Notes: generated by a model not told the origin, from the letters alone. A stretch of DNA of 64,000 bases from Larus michahellis (GCF_964199755.1 NC_133897.1:170056511-170120510), one strand, 5' to 3'; positions 24,501 to 32,098 are shown, counted from the stretch's first letter. Translations and numbers: made by a program.

Positions 24501-27500
24501 AGGACATGAACAAGTGCAGTATTGAAACATAACCGAGAGTTTAGGCAGGGCTTTAGGGGGAAGCTTACCCATGGCAAATGGAGCAGAGAATTCATTCTGG
24601 TTGTAAAGTTTCCCAGAACTTCACCTTGCGCAGGGCTCCCTTACCCACCTCTCAATGAGCTGAGAATGGTCACGGTGCATTGGGCTAGATTAACCCTCAG
24701 CCGCTCCACCCGGACAATTCCTAGAAATGCGGGAAGAAGGAAAAGGTCAGGCCAGCAGTTGGAATTCAGGGACTATAGGAATTTGAGAGTCTTGCTCGGA
24801 GAGCAGAAGTAAAGCAGACCTGAGGGAGCCAGAGGGACTGTGTCCAAGCTGACGTTGATTTTGGCCTCTTCTAGGTGGTGCAAATGCAATGTAACATGGA
24901 GCTGAATGAAGACAAGACCCAGTGGCACGTAAGTATTCAGCTCGTATTCTGCATGAGGCACTGGGGCAAGACTCTGTACCCGACCCTGGCGTCTGGCTGG
25001 GACTCGGTTTGGTCTCGGCTAGTTTGCTGCAGCACCCAAAGGACTTACTCTTGTCCCTTTATAATAAAAGAAGACTGAAGAAGAACAAAACCACCAGCCC
25101 CTTCTGGCTGCAGGACAGGAAGACCTTGACATCTTTGTCTGGACATCTTTTAACTCATACTTCTCTCTAGTTTAACAGTTGCAGGTTGGCTGTAACTGTT
25201 GAGAAAACATTCCTCTAAGACAGGCAAACTACCCTGCCAGAGACATCCAGCATCTCGGCAGCTACCGACATCCTCCCTGCTCACCACTGCCAGCAGTTTC
25301 TAGTGCTGATGGAAGAGTCAGCACCTTCTCTCTTACGGAGAAACTGGTGTTTGTAAAGAGCACTCTCTTCTCTCTGCAGCTTACTCTTCTGCTGATCCTG
25401 GAGGACAAATTGCATCGACAGCTGAGCTACGACTTGCTGCCCAGTAGGTTTACTTGCAAGTAGATTTTCATGCGTGAATGCAGAAGTATTGCCTGGTGGC
25501 CCTGGTCAGGTTTATGCTCAGATTGTCTTAGACACACACAGATTGTGTTTACAGACAGATTTTCTTTCCTCCTTGTACGGGGAGAGCAGGCTAAACCCAA
25601 ATGTCTGTGTGGTACCAGTTCTTGTCCATTCAGACCCTGAGCTTTTAGCCTCTGGCATGCAGCAGTAACCTGTGCGCTGAAGTGAACTTTGGGAGTTCAG
25701 TGAGTGGCCAGCATTTCACCCTGGGACGTGTGGCCTGCGGTTCTTGGGGCAACACTAGTGAATTCTTCCCTCATTCCCGACACTGGCACAGTCTCCGTAA
25801 TATCTTTCAAAGGAGAAGGTGGAGTCTCCTCCGAGGGAGCCCCATGGCTCCAGGGAAAGGTGCTTCTCCTCAAAGTAGGTCCATCACCGCAGGCTCCTTC
25901 CTAAAACATGCAGGAGCCTTCTGGAGGCCATGCAGCTGGAGTCCTTTGACTGCCTTACACCCAGAACTAAAGCATAAAGCTTGGAAATTAATGCTTGGGA
26001 GTTTCTGCTTCACCAGCTCCCTGCTGCCTACAGGTAGTGGCCCACCTGCTTTTCATGCTGAGCCAAAACAAGCAAAAAACCTCTCAGAGCGACACATTGC
26101 CCAGACTATTGTGCTTTGTGCGATTTGGGACTGGAGCTCGTTCCTGCTCAGAACCTTCTTCAGCTCCCACTCACTGCCCACCTCTGCTCTGTCTGCCCCA
26201 GAATTACTTAGCAATTACTTAGTGTTTACATAGCAATTACTTAGCCCACCAAAAGTATACAGCACGTGCCCCTAGAGCATCACGAAGCATAATGCAGGTG
26301 TGCTGCGGGTGGGGATAGGGACACCAGGGGAGGAGGAACTGAGAGATGTATGAACTCTTGTGTTCTCCCCATTCCTTGTCCCTGCAGCCGATAACTCCAA
26401 GGACTTGGCCACAGAGCTGGTGCATTACGGATTCATCCACGAGGTAAGCCTCCTGCCGCCTCCTCAGCTCAGCCATGCACACACCGTGCTACCAAGCGCA
26501 GTCCCCAACTCCCCGTGGTGCCTCAGAGGAGCAAGAGCTCCTCTGTTCCCCATCCAGCAGCTCACAGGGGCCAGCCTGCAGCCCTGTGCTGTGCTCACTC
26601 CCCCTGTGTGAGTGACAACGCATCCTTTTTGTGGTGTTTGTTTGGGTCTTTTTATTCCATACTTCGCTCATGCTGAACTCCAAGGTTGCTGCTTTGAGGG
26701 GACGGTTGTTGTGTCCTCCATCGTGTTGTGATGGCAGGGTTAATGATATCAACCTCGCCGTGTCTGAATGGGAGGACCAGAGGAGTGCCGAGGGAAGGAG
26801 GTTGAGGCCACCTCCCATCTCCCAGAGGAACTGCCCCACGCTGATGTTGCCTGGGCAGCTGCCCGTAACTCCCTTTGCAGATTTCTGCCTGGAGAGGTGG
26901 CTGACCCCAGCGTCCAGCTTCCAGGCTCTCCTGTAGGTGTTTGCACAGTCCCAAGAAAGAATTCCAGGCAGCCCAGTCGTTCAGACCACTCAGCAGCATA
27001 GCCTCAAGGAAAGGGAACGTGGGGGAATTAAAATATATATTTATTTTTATTTTGTACAAGTTAGGAATTCTGGGGCTGTAGGCAGAGTTTTGGAGAATTC
27101 CTCATTCTGGATGCTGACATTAGCCAAGGAAGGGGTCAGCCTCACTGAGGGAAAAATTTATGTGAGTACACCTGCAAAAAAAGTACACCTAGACTTTTTT
27201 CCTTTCTTCGTCTGAGCATGGTGACTGTGCAGCTTGGCACTGACACTCTGGGGTGCTTTCTCCTGTGCGCTGGAAAATATGTGGCATTTGCGGCAACCTA
27301 GTGCTGTAGAGTATACCTCACATGGGTCCGTGTTCCACGGGCTGTAAATTACCTTTCTCTTTCTTTCTCCTAGGAGATAACCTCCTTTTTATGCGTCTTC
27401 CCCTCTTTAACATCTTTTCTGCTCCACAGGTGCCAGCTGCCTTTTCTCAGGGATGGCGTAACTGATTTATTGTGTTAAACTCTGAGCAAATGTCCTGAGC

Positions 27501-28413
27501 CTGTGTTGAGCTTGGAAGTGGGCTGCTTGTTTCTGACCTGAAGGACTTGTGTATCCAAATGCTCGTCTCCATTTCCAACTATAGTGGTTGGCCTAAAAAA
27601 AGATGCCACCTATGCCACACAAATCTTACCTTCAAAAATCCCAAGTTTTTTCTTAAAAGTAGTAATTTAGCAGCAGTAGTGACAAAGGTGTGCCTCTAAG
27701 GAAGAAACAACAAAACAACTGATTCTGCATTTTTCATTTGAGTGAGAATTTTGAGTTTATTTCTGGCAATTCCAAAACTCCTCCATGGTACAAGGTGGGG
27801 GTGTTTTGCATCCTTTACATATCGTTGTGTATTTCAGTAATTTCTTTCTTAAGGAATAAATACTGTAATTATGTTAGAAACCACCTACTCCTGAACGTGT
27901 GAGAAAAGAGATTTCTGTACAAAACAGTTGCCAGACCAACAAGAAGTGACATTCATTTTTATTTTTGCGTGCAGTGAGGATATTATAAAACAGATGGCCA
28001 TAGAAAATAATTAACTGACCACTGGACCTAAAGTTAAGTTGAAATTAAACTAAGCAAAAGAAGCTGGACCTGTTAGTTCCTTCAGATTGGAAGCTCCAAG
28101 GAACCGTGTGCTCTTCTGCTTTTATATTGCACCTGACACAAAAAGGCTCCATTCTTGATTGGTCATTTGGCATTATTCAGTAAATATGATAGTTATTAGT
28201 AGATGTTCTTGCGAGTTGTTCTCTTCCTGTATCAGAATTTAGGTGTGAAATTGGTGGCTTGGGATGGAATCGTGTAAGGAAGGAGATGTCCAAGGCAGCC
28301 AAGCCAAATCGATCTGTTGATGTGTTTTTCTTATTTTATTTTAGGATGACTGTGAGAAGCTGGCTAACTTCCTGGAAAATGCCTTCCACAAATACCGGTC
28401 TCCTCCCTTGTGA
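462..28413 (+). CDS. NRBP2: NRBP2, nuclear receptor binding protein 2 (pseudokinase), 18 coding exons
   Basis: Joining 462-578, 15038-15160, 15488-15589, 15727-15816, 16700-16740, 16821-16915, 17110-17133, 17468-17551, 18131-18186, 18856-18951, 20902-21034, 21189-21291, 21438-21488, 21837-21972, 24875-24928, 25380-25443, 26388-26443 and 28345-28413 gives one open frame of 497 residues, close to the roughly 500 of mammalian NRBP2. Every junction is GT-AG and in phase. Residues 1-30 are acidic (Glu/Ser-rich); a protein-kinase-like fold follows from about residue 40 to 310. Catalytic motifs are degenerate: HGN at 169-171 replaces HRD, IGS at 187-189 replaces DFG, and there is no Gly-rich loop or VAIK lysine, so phosphotransfer is not expected. 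The C-terminal third has the family's KTPTPEPFD segment. NRBP proteins are adaptor/scaffold pseudokinases; NRBP2 is linked to neural progenitor differentiation and survival (family knowledge). The start ATG has G at -3 and +4. NRBP1 is the alternative, but the N-terminus, [14 protein letters not shown] and length fit NRBP2. Confidence 0.96.
680..1085 (+). repeat. Minisatellite with CCCGGTGCGGG core in NRBP2 intron 1
   Basis: About 15-17 irregularly spaced copies of a CCCCGGTGCGGG core, usually followed by AAGC.GTG or GTGT, start 100 bases after the exon 1 donor. Some cores are mutated (CCCAGTGCGGG, CCCGATGCGGG). CpG density stays high throughout, extending the island into the intron. Confidence 0.88.
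2622..3113 (-). mobile_element. CR1 LINE fragment, minus strand, interrupted by another CR1
   Basis: Read on the minus strand this is the CR1 3' end: GGTTTGGGTGGGAAGGGACC at the left corresponds to the 3' terminus, and the Leu/Ser-rich 3' coding remnant lies to the right. It runs 2622-2944, then resumes at 3077-3113 (GGGGCTGGAAGGTCTCC). The gap is filled by an opposite-strand CR1. Confidence 0.9.
2950..3071 (+). mobile_element. Short 5'-truncated CR1 nested inside a minus-strand CR1
   Basis: It starts GTTCAAGGCCAGGCTGGATG and ends GATCTTTAAGGTCCCTTCCA plus ACCCGAACCATTCTG, the canonical CR1 3' end on the + strand. The flanks carry GGAAG at 2945-2949 and 3072-3076, a candidate target-site duplication. 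Confidence 0.88.
3855..3935 (+). repeat. AT-rich microsatellite, GATAAT-type
   Basis: An imperfect run of AATAATAGATAATAATGGAT and related hexamer/heptamer units. A simple repeat within NRBP2 intron 1. Confidence 0.85.
5940..6606 (+). mobile_element. CR1 LINE 3' portion, + strand
   Basis: It starts with GAGAAGCTCAACACGAGCCA (CR1 ORF2 C-terminal region), passes through GACAGGCTGAGAGAGCTGGG and GTTCAGCCTGGAGAAGAGAA, and ends TTTAAGGTCCCTTCCCACCC plus AAACCATTCTATGAAA. About 660 bp, 5'-truncated, frame broken. It closely resembles the copy at the right end of the window. Confidence 0.92.
7086..7605 (-). mobile_element. CR1 LINE 3' portion, minus strand
   Basis: The left edge CATAGAATTATAGAACCACA plus GAATGGTTTGGGTTGGAAGG is the reverse complement of the CR1 3' tail. 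The element extends through the TCTCTCAGCCTGTCCTC and GGACTCCAAAGCTGGACGCA signatures. A 17-bp direct repeat CTGGTTGATGGCTGAAT (7591 and 7616) marks its right edge. Confidence 0.92.
7741..8115 (-). mobile_element. CR1 LINE 3' portion of a different subfamily, minus strand
   Basis: The left edge ATCATAGGATGTGTTGGGTT is the inverted 3' tail. The body has CATCTTCAACTAGATCAGGT and CTGTTCCAGTGTCTCACCAC, diverged from the other copies and typical of another CR1 subfamily. It ends near TTCTCCAGGCTGAACAAC. Confidence 0.9.
10499..10816 (+). mobile_element. CR1 LINE fragment with internal deletion, + strand
   Basis: It runs from ATGAAGACAGGCTGAGAGAG to CTTTAAGGTCCCTTGCAACC plus CAAACCATTGTATG. Compared with the copy at 5940 it lacks the segment encoding the EKRRLRGDL region and is slightly deleted around 10710. 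Confidence 0.88.
12090..12829 (+). mobile_element. CR1 LINE 3' portion with readable ORF2 C-terminus, + strand
   Basis: An open frame at 12148-12621 still encodes the C-terminal part of the CR1 ORF2 protein, including [35 protein letters not shown] and [18 protein letters not shown]. The element ends GATCCCTTCCAACCTGGGCC plus ATGCTATGATTCTG. It lacks the reverse-transcriptase and endonuclease parts, so it is an inactive 5'-truncated copy. Confidence 0.93.
14410..14488 (+). mobile_element. Very short CR1 3' terminus, + strand
   Basis: About 79 bp: GGAACTAGATGATCTTTAAG followed by GTCCCTTCAAACCCGAACCG and the TTCTATAATTCTATGATTCT tail. The octamer tail (ATTCTATG)n is well preserved. Confidence 0.88.
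15038..15160 (+). CDS. NRBP2: NRBP2 coding exon 2 (residues 40-80)
   Basis: It begins [17 protein letters not shown] and continues through the VVWNEL segment, where an active kinase would carry its nucleotide-binding loop and beta-3 lysine. Acceptor CTCACAG, donor GAG|GTGAGC, phase 0 on both sides. Confidence 0.95.
15161..15487 (+). other. NRBP2: NRBP2 intron 2
   Basis: 327 bp of C-rich unique sequence between exons 2 and 3, with a clear polypyrimidine tract before the acceptor. No other feature seen. Confidence 0.85.
15488..15589 (+). CDS. NRBP2: NRBP2 coding exon 3 (residues 81-114)
   Basis: It encodes [19 protein letters not shown] followed by KLHKYWLD, equivalent to the alphaC-beta4 part of the kinase fold. 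Acceptor CTGCAG, donor CGG|GTAGGG. The end VKDLKAR differs from the mammalian sequence at several positions. Confidence 0.95.
15727..15816 (+). CDS. NRBP2: NRBP2 coding exon 4 (residues 115-144)
   Basis: It encodes [20 protein letters not shown] and then a basic stretch ending KAMNAR. This is the hinge and alphaD region, highly conserved between NRBP1 and NRBP2. Acceptor TCCCAG, donor AGG|GTAGGT. Confidence 0.96.
15817..16699 (+). other. NRBP2: NRBP2 intron 4
   Basis: 883 bp of unique sequence between exons 4 and 5. No repeat, RNA gene or extra exon recognised. Confidence 0.85.
16700..16740 (+). CDS. NRBP2: NRBP2 coding exon 5 (residues 145-158)
   Basis: A 41-nt exon encoding [13 protein letters not shown] plus two bases of the next Ser codon (phase 2). 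Acceptor CTCTAG, donor CAG|GTAAGC. It corresponds to helix alphaE of the kinase-like domain. Confidence 0.94.
16821..16915 (+). CDS. NRBP2: NRBP2 coding exon 6, degenerate catalytic loop (residues 158-190)
   Basis: It encodes [20 protein letters not shown] followed by [14 protein letters not shown] (169-171) stands in place of HRD and IGS (187-189) in place of DFG, so both catalytic aspartates are absent, as is characteristic of NRBP pseudokinases. Acceptor CCCCAG, donor TCAG|GTAGGA, phase 1. Confidence 0.96.
17110..17133 (+). CDS. NRBP2: NRBP2 coding exon 7, 24-nt microexon (residues 190-198)
   Basis: A very small exon encoding VWHRVFAN between acceptor CTGCAG and donor AATG|GTGAGT. Its length is a multiple of three and both ends are phase 1, so the frame stays intact. 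It links the DFG-equivalent to the activation-segment region. Confidence 0.92.
17134..17467 (+). other. NRBP2: NRBP2 intron 7
   Basis: 334 bp after the 24-nt microexon. It is unique GC-rich sequence with nothing else recognisable. Confidence 0.85.
17468..17551 (+). CDS. NRBP2: NRBP2 coding exon 8 (residues 198-226)
   Basis: It encodes [20 protein letters not shown] and then HFFPPEYG, the NRBP activation-segment/APE-equivalent region. Acceptor ACGCAG. The donor GGCC|GTGAGT has C at -1, but the phase (1) and the downstream junction agree. Confidence 0.94.
17552..18855 (+). other. NRBP2: NRBP2 introns 8 and 9 (flanking exon 9)
   Basis: Introns of 579 bp and 669 bp surround the 56-bp exon 9 (18131-18186). 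The first is AT-richer in its middle (17600-17990). No repeat family recognised. Confidence 0.85.
18131..18186 (+). CDS. NRBP2: NRBP2 coding exon 9 (residues 226-244)
   Basis: It encodes [27 protein letters not shown] matches the helix alphaF DxxSxG signature of protein kinases, so the structural aspartate is kept although catalysis is lost. Acceptor TTGCAG, donor GAG|GTAGGG, phase 0. Confidence 0.95.
18856..18951 (+). CDS. NRBP2: NRBP2 coding exon 10 (residues 245-276)
   Basis: It encodes [20 protein letters not shown] and then [12 protein letters not shown], conserved C-lobe sequence. Acceptor CCCCAG, donor CGG|GTGAGT, phase 0 on both sides. Confidence 0.95.
18952..20901 (+). other. NRBP2: NRBP2 intron 10
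   Basis: 1.95 kb between exons 10 and 11, containing a minus-strand CR1 (19200-19440) and an ACAC-rich stretch (about 19545-19615). The remainder, 19620-20900, is unique and shows nothing further. Confidence 0.85.
19200..19440 (-). mobile_element. CR1 LINE 3' fragment, minus strand
   Basis: The left edge CAGAATCATAGAATTGCCCA is the inverted tail. The body CCATTGACCTAACACTGACA, CTCCAGGGATGATGC and CCTGGTGCAACTTGAGGCCA matches the same subfamily as the copies at 12090, 29812 and 37974. Confidence 0.9.
20902..21034 (+). CDS. NRBP2: NRBP2 coding exon 11 (residues 277-321)
   Basis: It encodes [20 protein letters not shown], then [20 protein letters not shown]. The DKRPT element is the kinase-fold helix alphaH/I arginine motif (usually DPxxRPT). 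Acceptor CCTCAG, donor CAGT|GTGAGT, phase 1. Confidence 0.95.
21189..21291 (+). CDS. NRBP2: NRBP2 coding exon 12 (residues 321-355)
   Basis: It encodes [20 protein letters not shown] and then a basic segment ending [15 protein letters not shown] is shared with mammalian NRBP2; the following 15 residues are the diverged part. Acceptor CCCTAG, donor GGAG|GTGAGG, phase 2. Confidence 0.94.
21438..21488 (+). CDS. NRBP2: NRBP2 coding exon 13 (residues 355-372)
   Basis: A 51-nt exon encoding [16 protein letters not shown], a highly conserved NRBP C-terminal motif. Both junctions split an Arg codon. Acceptor TCCCAG, donor TCAG|GTGGGT. Confidence 0.94.
21837..21972 (+). CDS. NRBP2: NRBP2 coding exon 14 (residues 372-417)
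   Basis: It encodes [10 protein letters not shown], a Pro-rich variable segment, then [16 protein letters not shown]. The TPTPEPFD stretch is diagnostic for the family. Acceptor ACCAG, donor AAG|GTAAGG, phase 0. Confidence 0.94.
22470..22625 (+). mobile_element. CR1 LINE internal fragment, + strand
   Basis: It contains CCAGTTCTGGGCCCCCTGGT, GGAGAGGGTCCAGCGGAGGC and GGAGCATCTCTCTGATGAGG, matching the CR1 ORF2 C-terminal LERVQRR and [12 protein letters not shown] segments. It is broken off before the 3' terminus. Confidence 0.87.
23215..23460 (-). mobile_element. Old CR1 fragment with CA/A-rich expansion, minus strand
   Basis: It begins TCATAGAATCATAGAATCTT with GGTTGGAAAGGACCTTTGAG, the inverted CR1 3' end. 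A (CA)n plus A-rich run (23270-23312) interrupts it. The remainder (CTGAAGTGCCAAATCTAGAC) is a diverged CR1 body. Confidence 0.82.
23590..23812 (+). mobile_element. Highly diverged CR1 3' end, + strand
   Basis: TTTTTTCATGGTGAGGATGG, CTCCTTGGAGGTTCTCAAAA and GGACTAGAGACCTCCTGATG followed by TTCCTTCCCACTTAAATGAT retain the CR1 tail layout with many substitutions. An old copy. Confidence 0.65.
24875..24928 (+). CDS. NRBP2: NRBP2 coding exon 15 (residues 418-435)
   Basis: A 54-nt exon encoding [18 protein letters not shown]. Acceptor TTCTAG, donor CAC|GTAAGT, phase 0. It sits alone after a 2.9-kb repeat-bearing intron. Confidence 0.93.
24929..26387 (+). other. NRBP2: NRBP2 introns 15 and 16 (flanking exon 16)
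   Basis: 451-bp and 944-bp introns on either side of the 64-bp exon 16. Unique sequence, no repeats or RNA genes recognised. Confidence 0.82.
25380..25443 (+). CDS. NRBP2: NRBP2 coding exon 16 (residues 436-457)
   Basis: It encodes [20 protein letters not shown] followed by P and one base of a Thr codon. Acceptor CTGCAG, donor CCCA|GTAGGT, phase 1. The frame reads into an immediate stop if unspliced, which helps fix the donor. Confidence 0.93.
26388..26443 (+). CDS. NRBP2: NRBP2 coding exon 17 (residues 457-475)
   Basis: It encodes [19 protein letters not shown]. Acceptor CTGCAG, donor GAG|GTAAGC, phase 0. Confidence 0.94.
26444..28344 (+). other. NRBP2: NRBP2 intron 17
   Basis: 1.9 kb before the terminal exon. 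The sequence is moderately AT-rich from 27,000 on, with a T-rich pyrimidine tract before the acceptor. No recognisable mobile element. Confidence 0.82.
28345..28413 (+). CDS. NRBP2: NRBP2 terminal coding exon 18 (residues 476-497 and stop)
   Basis: It encodes [20 protein letters not shown], then PL and TGA at 28411-28413. Acceptor TTTTAG. The mammalian C-terminus has a similar ADFLE/TFLKYR pattern but a different last few residues. Confidence 0.93.
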   Translation, partial: DDCEKLANFLENAFHKYRSPPL

Positions 28414-29670
28414 GTCACCTCACTGCGGTCTGGGACAGAGCGGTCCCCTGTGCCGCTGGGGACGGGAAGTGCACCAGACCAGAAGAAACCGCGGGGCTCC
28501 TGACCGAACTTCCTCCATCAGGACTGAGCGGGCACTCGCTCCTGACTGAGCCTTTGCAGCCCATGGGAGGCGTGTGCCTGAGCTGGGGTGTGGAAGGGCA
28601 ACAGCAAGTGGAGGAGTAATCAGCAGACACAAGAAATTACATGTGCATCTTGAGAAGCCGGGACCAAGCAGGAGCACACGTTCCGGTCCCCACTCCTGAA
28701 GCAGCCACCCAAAGGGAGCTGTGAGGCGCGGGGGAGCAACCCCTGCAGCCCCTTCCCGATGGTGCTTGTGAAGATGCAAAGCCGCTGCAAGAATCCCCCA
28801 AACTGATAAATTTACCTCTGGGAATAATAAGCTTTTTTCACTGCAGGTCCCAAAGCTATTTTTTTCCTCTTTGCCCAGAGTTGGTAATACCTGCAGAAGA
28901 GAGGAAAGGAGCGGGCTTGGAAAGCTCTGGCACAGTTTCCGATCTGCCACATTCCGTTCTTTATACCCAGTTTCTCCTGTTTCGTTAAGGTTTCCCCAGC
29001 ACAGATGAAACACTGTGATGCCTTGTAATTAGAATCGCACATCTTGGTGTAAGCTGAAGAGAGGACTTCGTGAGCGGGACTTGATATGGCATGAGAGGAA
29101 ATTCCAGAAATCCAAACCCACCAGCTGGATCCAAACATGTGGATCAGCCAAAACCTCACTGGTGCTCAACAGAACCCTCGTCATTCCCCACTTTGTCTTA
29201 CAGCCTTCCAAAATCTCATGCCATCTTAAGGGGAAAACCCCTGATGCCTCTTCCTTCCCTGTTTCTCCTTTAGTGTTTGGAACTTCAGTCATTAGCCTGG
29301 AGAAAGGGGCAATCATCTTAGCTGCTGCGCACGTCAGGTTCAGTGGGTGAAAAGTGCAAATAGGAGTTATTTGTGTCACAAAAGCCTTGCCGTGCTGCTC
29401 CGTGCTGTTCACATTGTGCTGTGTGGAACCAGCTGTACCGTGCTGCGCTGTGCCGGTGCTCTGCGCTCTGCCGGGTCCTCCTGCCTGTGGCTCTCCCTGC
29501 CTTACGCTGCCCGCGCTTTGCCGTGTCGCACCAACTGTATCGCGCTGGGCTTGGTTTGCCGTGCTAGGATGCTATGCTGAGCTGCCGACTTGCGATGTAT
29601 TTCCCAGTTGTGCTCTGCTGTGCCAACTTTACAAACTGACAAATCAATAAAGCCACTGAAAGCAGTTCGT
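28414..29670 (+). other. NRBP2: Probable NRBP2 3' UTR
   Basis: Sequence after the TGA contains no further exon and reaches a canonical AATAAA at 29646-29651. The part at 29385-29600 is an imperfect GTGCTG/GCCGTGCTG-rich tract. The 1.2-kb length is plausible for this gene, but the actual cleavage site is inferred. Confidence 0.6.
29646..29651 (+). promoter_or_regulatory. NRBP2: Polyadenylation signal AATAAA, putative NRBP2 3' end
   Basis: AATAAA in the context AATCAATAAAGCC, with a GT-containing stretch 20-30 bases downstream. It is the first canonical hexamer I see after the NRBP2 stop codon. Confidence 0.6.
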
Positions 29671-29811
29671 CTCATCAGAGCACGCCGCTCAGCAAACCAC
29701 TCAGTAATTTCTTAGTCACTCTTAAACTACGAAGATGTGAAATAGCTTCCCTGAGTTCAACAGACTTATCCACAAAGTCAGGCAAATTGGGTAGAGAGGG
29801 AATTCAGTGGA

Positions 29812-30219
29812 GCACAAGTCTGATGAGGAGCGGCTGAGGGAGCTGGGGGTGTTCAGCCTGGAGAAAAGGGGGCCGAGGGGAGACCTTCTCGCTCTCTGCA
29901 GCTCCCTGAAAGGAGGGGGCAGCCAGGGGGGGTCAGGCTCTTCTCCCAAGGAACAGGCCACGGGACAAGAGGAAATGGCCTCAAGTTGCACCAGGGCAGG
30001 TTTTTGGATGGATCTTAGGAAAAATTTTTACATGGAAAGGGTTATCAAGCATTGGAAGAGGCTGCCCAGGGCAGTGGGGGAGTCGCCATCCCTGGTGGGA
30101 TTGAAAAGCCGGGCAGACGTGGTGCTGAGGGACATGGGGTAGTGGTGGGTTTGTCAGTGTTAGGTTGATGGTTGGACTCAATCTGAAAGGCCCCTTGCAA
30201 CCTAGACAATTCTATGAAA
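29812..30219 (+). mobile_element. CR1 LINE 3' portion, + strand
   Basis: It starts GGAGCACAAGTCTGATGAGG, continues CTGGGGGTGTTCAGCCTGGA and GGGGGGTCAGGCTCTTCTCC, and ends CCTTGCAACCTAGACAATTC plus TATG. Same subfamily as the copies at 12090 and 37974. It lies just past the proposed NRBP2 polyadenylation signal. Confidence 0.92.
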
Positions 30220-30507
30220 CATCCGACAGCTGCTTCATTCAGAAATCACGCTTTCTCCTCAACAAGTTTGTACTTGCCTCTGCAAACTGAGAAATTCCTT
30301 CATATACCAACTGCTTCATTTCCCTGATGAGTTAGTTAGCTCTTTAACATGTTCCACCTGCCTAAATTCATGGCTTGATTTAACATTGCCACAGCTCAGT
30401 TTGTCTAACGGATTTCCCTGCCACTGGGTGTGCTGCATTCGGCAATGACAAGATCATTAACCAGCTTCTGCAGGGTGTTTCCAGGACAGGACAGGTTGCT
30501 CTCATGG

Positions 30508-31330
30508 AATCCCAGAACAGCTGAGGTTGGATGGTACCACTTGAGATCTCAAGAGGTGCCTTCCAGCCTCTGTGACCATCTAGTCTGACCCCCTGCTCAA
30601 GTAGCATCAGCTAAAGCGGGTTGCCCAGGACTGTGTCTAGTCAGGTTTCAGTATCTCCACAGATGGGGTCTCTCTGGGCACAACCTGTTCCCATGTTCAA
30701 CTGCTCTTGCAGAAAAAAAGTGCTTTCCTACATTCAAATGGAATTTCTCAGTTTTCAGTTTATGCCCATTGCCTCTTGTCACTGGGCACCACTGATGAGA
30801 GCCTGGCTCCACCTTCCTTACCCCCTCACCAGACATTTCCACCCACTGATGAGATCCTCCCGAACCTTCTCTCCTCCCAGCTGAACAGCCCCAGCTCTCT
30901 CAGCCTTGCCTTTGACAGAGCAGCTGTGGCTGCCCCATCCCTGGAGGGGTTCAAGGCCAGGTTGGATGGGGCTTTGAGCAACGTGGTCTGGTGGGAGGTG
31001 TCCCTGCCCAGGGCAGAGGGGTGGACTAGATGGTCTTTAAGGTCCCTTCCCACCCAAACCATTTGGTGACTCTATCACAGATGCTCCAGTGCCTTCAGCA
31101 TCTTGGTGGCTCTTCACTGGACTCGCTCCAGTCTGCCCGTGTCTGTCGCGTCCTGGGAAGCCCACCATTGGGTCCAGTGCTCCAGGTGTGGCCTCACCAG
31201 TGGAGAGCAGAGGAAGGGTCAGTCCCTCCAGCAGCTGGACAGGTCTTCCCTTGTACAGCCCAGGATGCCGTTGACCTTCCTTGCCGCGTTGCTGGCTCAT
31301 GGTCAGCTCGGTGTCCGCAGGACACTCATC
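30508..31330 (-). mobile_element. CR1 LINE, minus strand, split by a nested CR1
   Basis: The left part (30508-30919) begins with a diverged inverted tail (GAACAGCTGAGGTTGGATGG) and includes CCCATTGCCTCTTGTCACTG. The right part (31077 to about 31330) has ATGCTCCAGTGCCTTCAGCA and CCAGGTGTGGCCTCACCAGT. The middle is occupied by a + strand CR1. The right edge is approximate. Confidence 0.88.
30920..31076 (+). mobile_element. Short CR1 nested inside a minus-strand CR1
   Basis: It contains CAGCTGTGGCTGCCCCATCC, TGGAGGGGTTCAAGGCCAGG and TTTAAGGTCCCTTCCCACCC plus AAACCATTTGGTGACTCTAT. ACAGA at 30915-30919 and 31077-31081 is a candidate target-site duplication. The host element reads continuously across the insertion. 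Confidence 0.87.
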
Positions 31331-32098
31331 CTTCATCACAAAACCAGCACCAGCACAAGGATGGAAATGCTGCCCTCACACTTGACAGTCAGACACAACT
31401 CCTTGGAGTCCTCTCCTGCAGGAAAGCATCCTCAAACACTGATGGTCAAGTCCAATCTGCTAATAAGGATTGCAATTCCTGCCCGTATATTAGCTGTGGT
31501 ATGCACACCTTTTAGTAGAGTATCATGTCTTAAAGATTGTGTAACGTAGGAACGCACTGCGTCTGAATGTTTTCCAGTGGTAAACTGATGTGACTTAAAT
31601 TTAGGCTAGAAATAAGGCAGACATACAGTTTGATGTTCCAATACAGATATTGTACCTTTACCTTATCTTGTTCACTCCTAGATGAAAAGCACTTTTGCAA
31701 TGCAAGACTTTCTCATCACAATGGTAATTAGATCTTAAGTCATCTTTCAACTGCTTTTTGTTAAGCTTTATTGGCCTGAACTTTATAAACTTTTTTTGGT
31801 GAGGCAGGCTTTCAGAATCTGTAAACTTCTCGTAGTTTTCCCTTAGTTTTTCCCTGAGTCCCCCACCTCCTCTGCAGCGGGGCCCGGAGACCGCGGGGCC
31901 CTGGTGCCAACGGAGCTCAGAGTTCCCGTCCCTCAGAGCCGGGCCGCTGCCTAGGTAAGGGCGGGTCCTGCTGGGCCTTGTTCCGGAACCGCACTCCGCC
32001 CCGTGCCAGGCCCCGGACAGGCCGGGCCCGCCCAGTCGAGCTGGGACCCTCATGGAGCGGCCGCCATCACGCCGCCCGCTCACATGACTCTCCCCACT

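Larger units (their letters stand above)
21973..24874 (+). other. NRBP2: NRBP2 intron 14
   Basis: 2.9 kb. It contains three CR1 pieces (22470, 23215 and 23590, listed separately). The composition shifts from GC-rich to AT-richer near 22,800. The stretch 23820-24870 shows no recognisable feature. Confidence 0.85.
29671..32090. other. NRBP2-PUF60 intergenic spacer
   Basis: The two genes are head-to-tail on the + strand about 2.5 kb apart. About half the spacer is CR1 (listed separately). 31340-31850 is unique AT-rich sequence. From 31850 on it becomes a CpG island. Confidence 0.8.
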
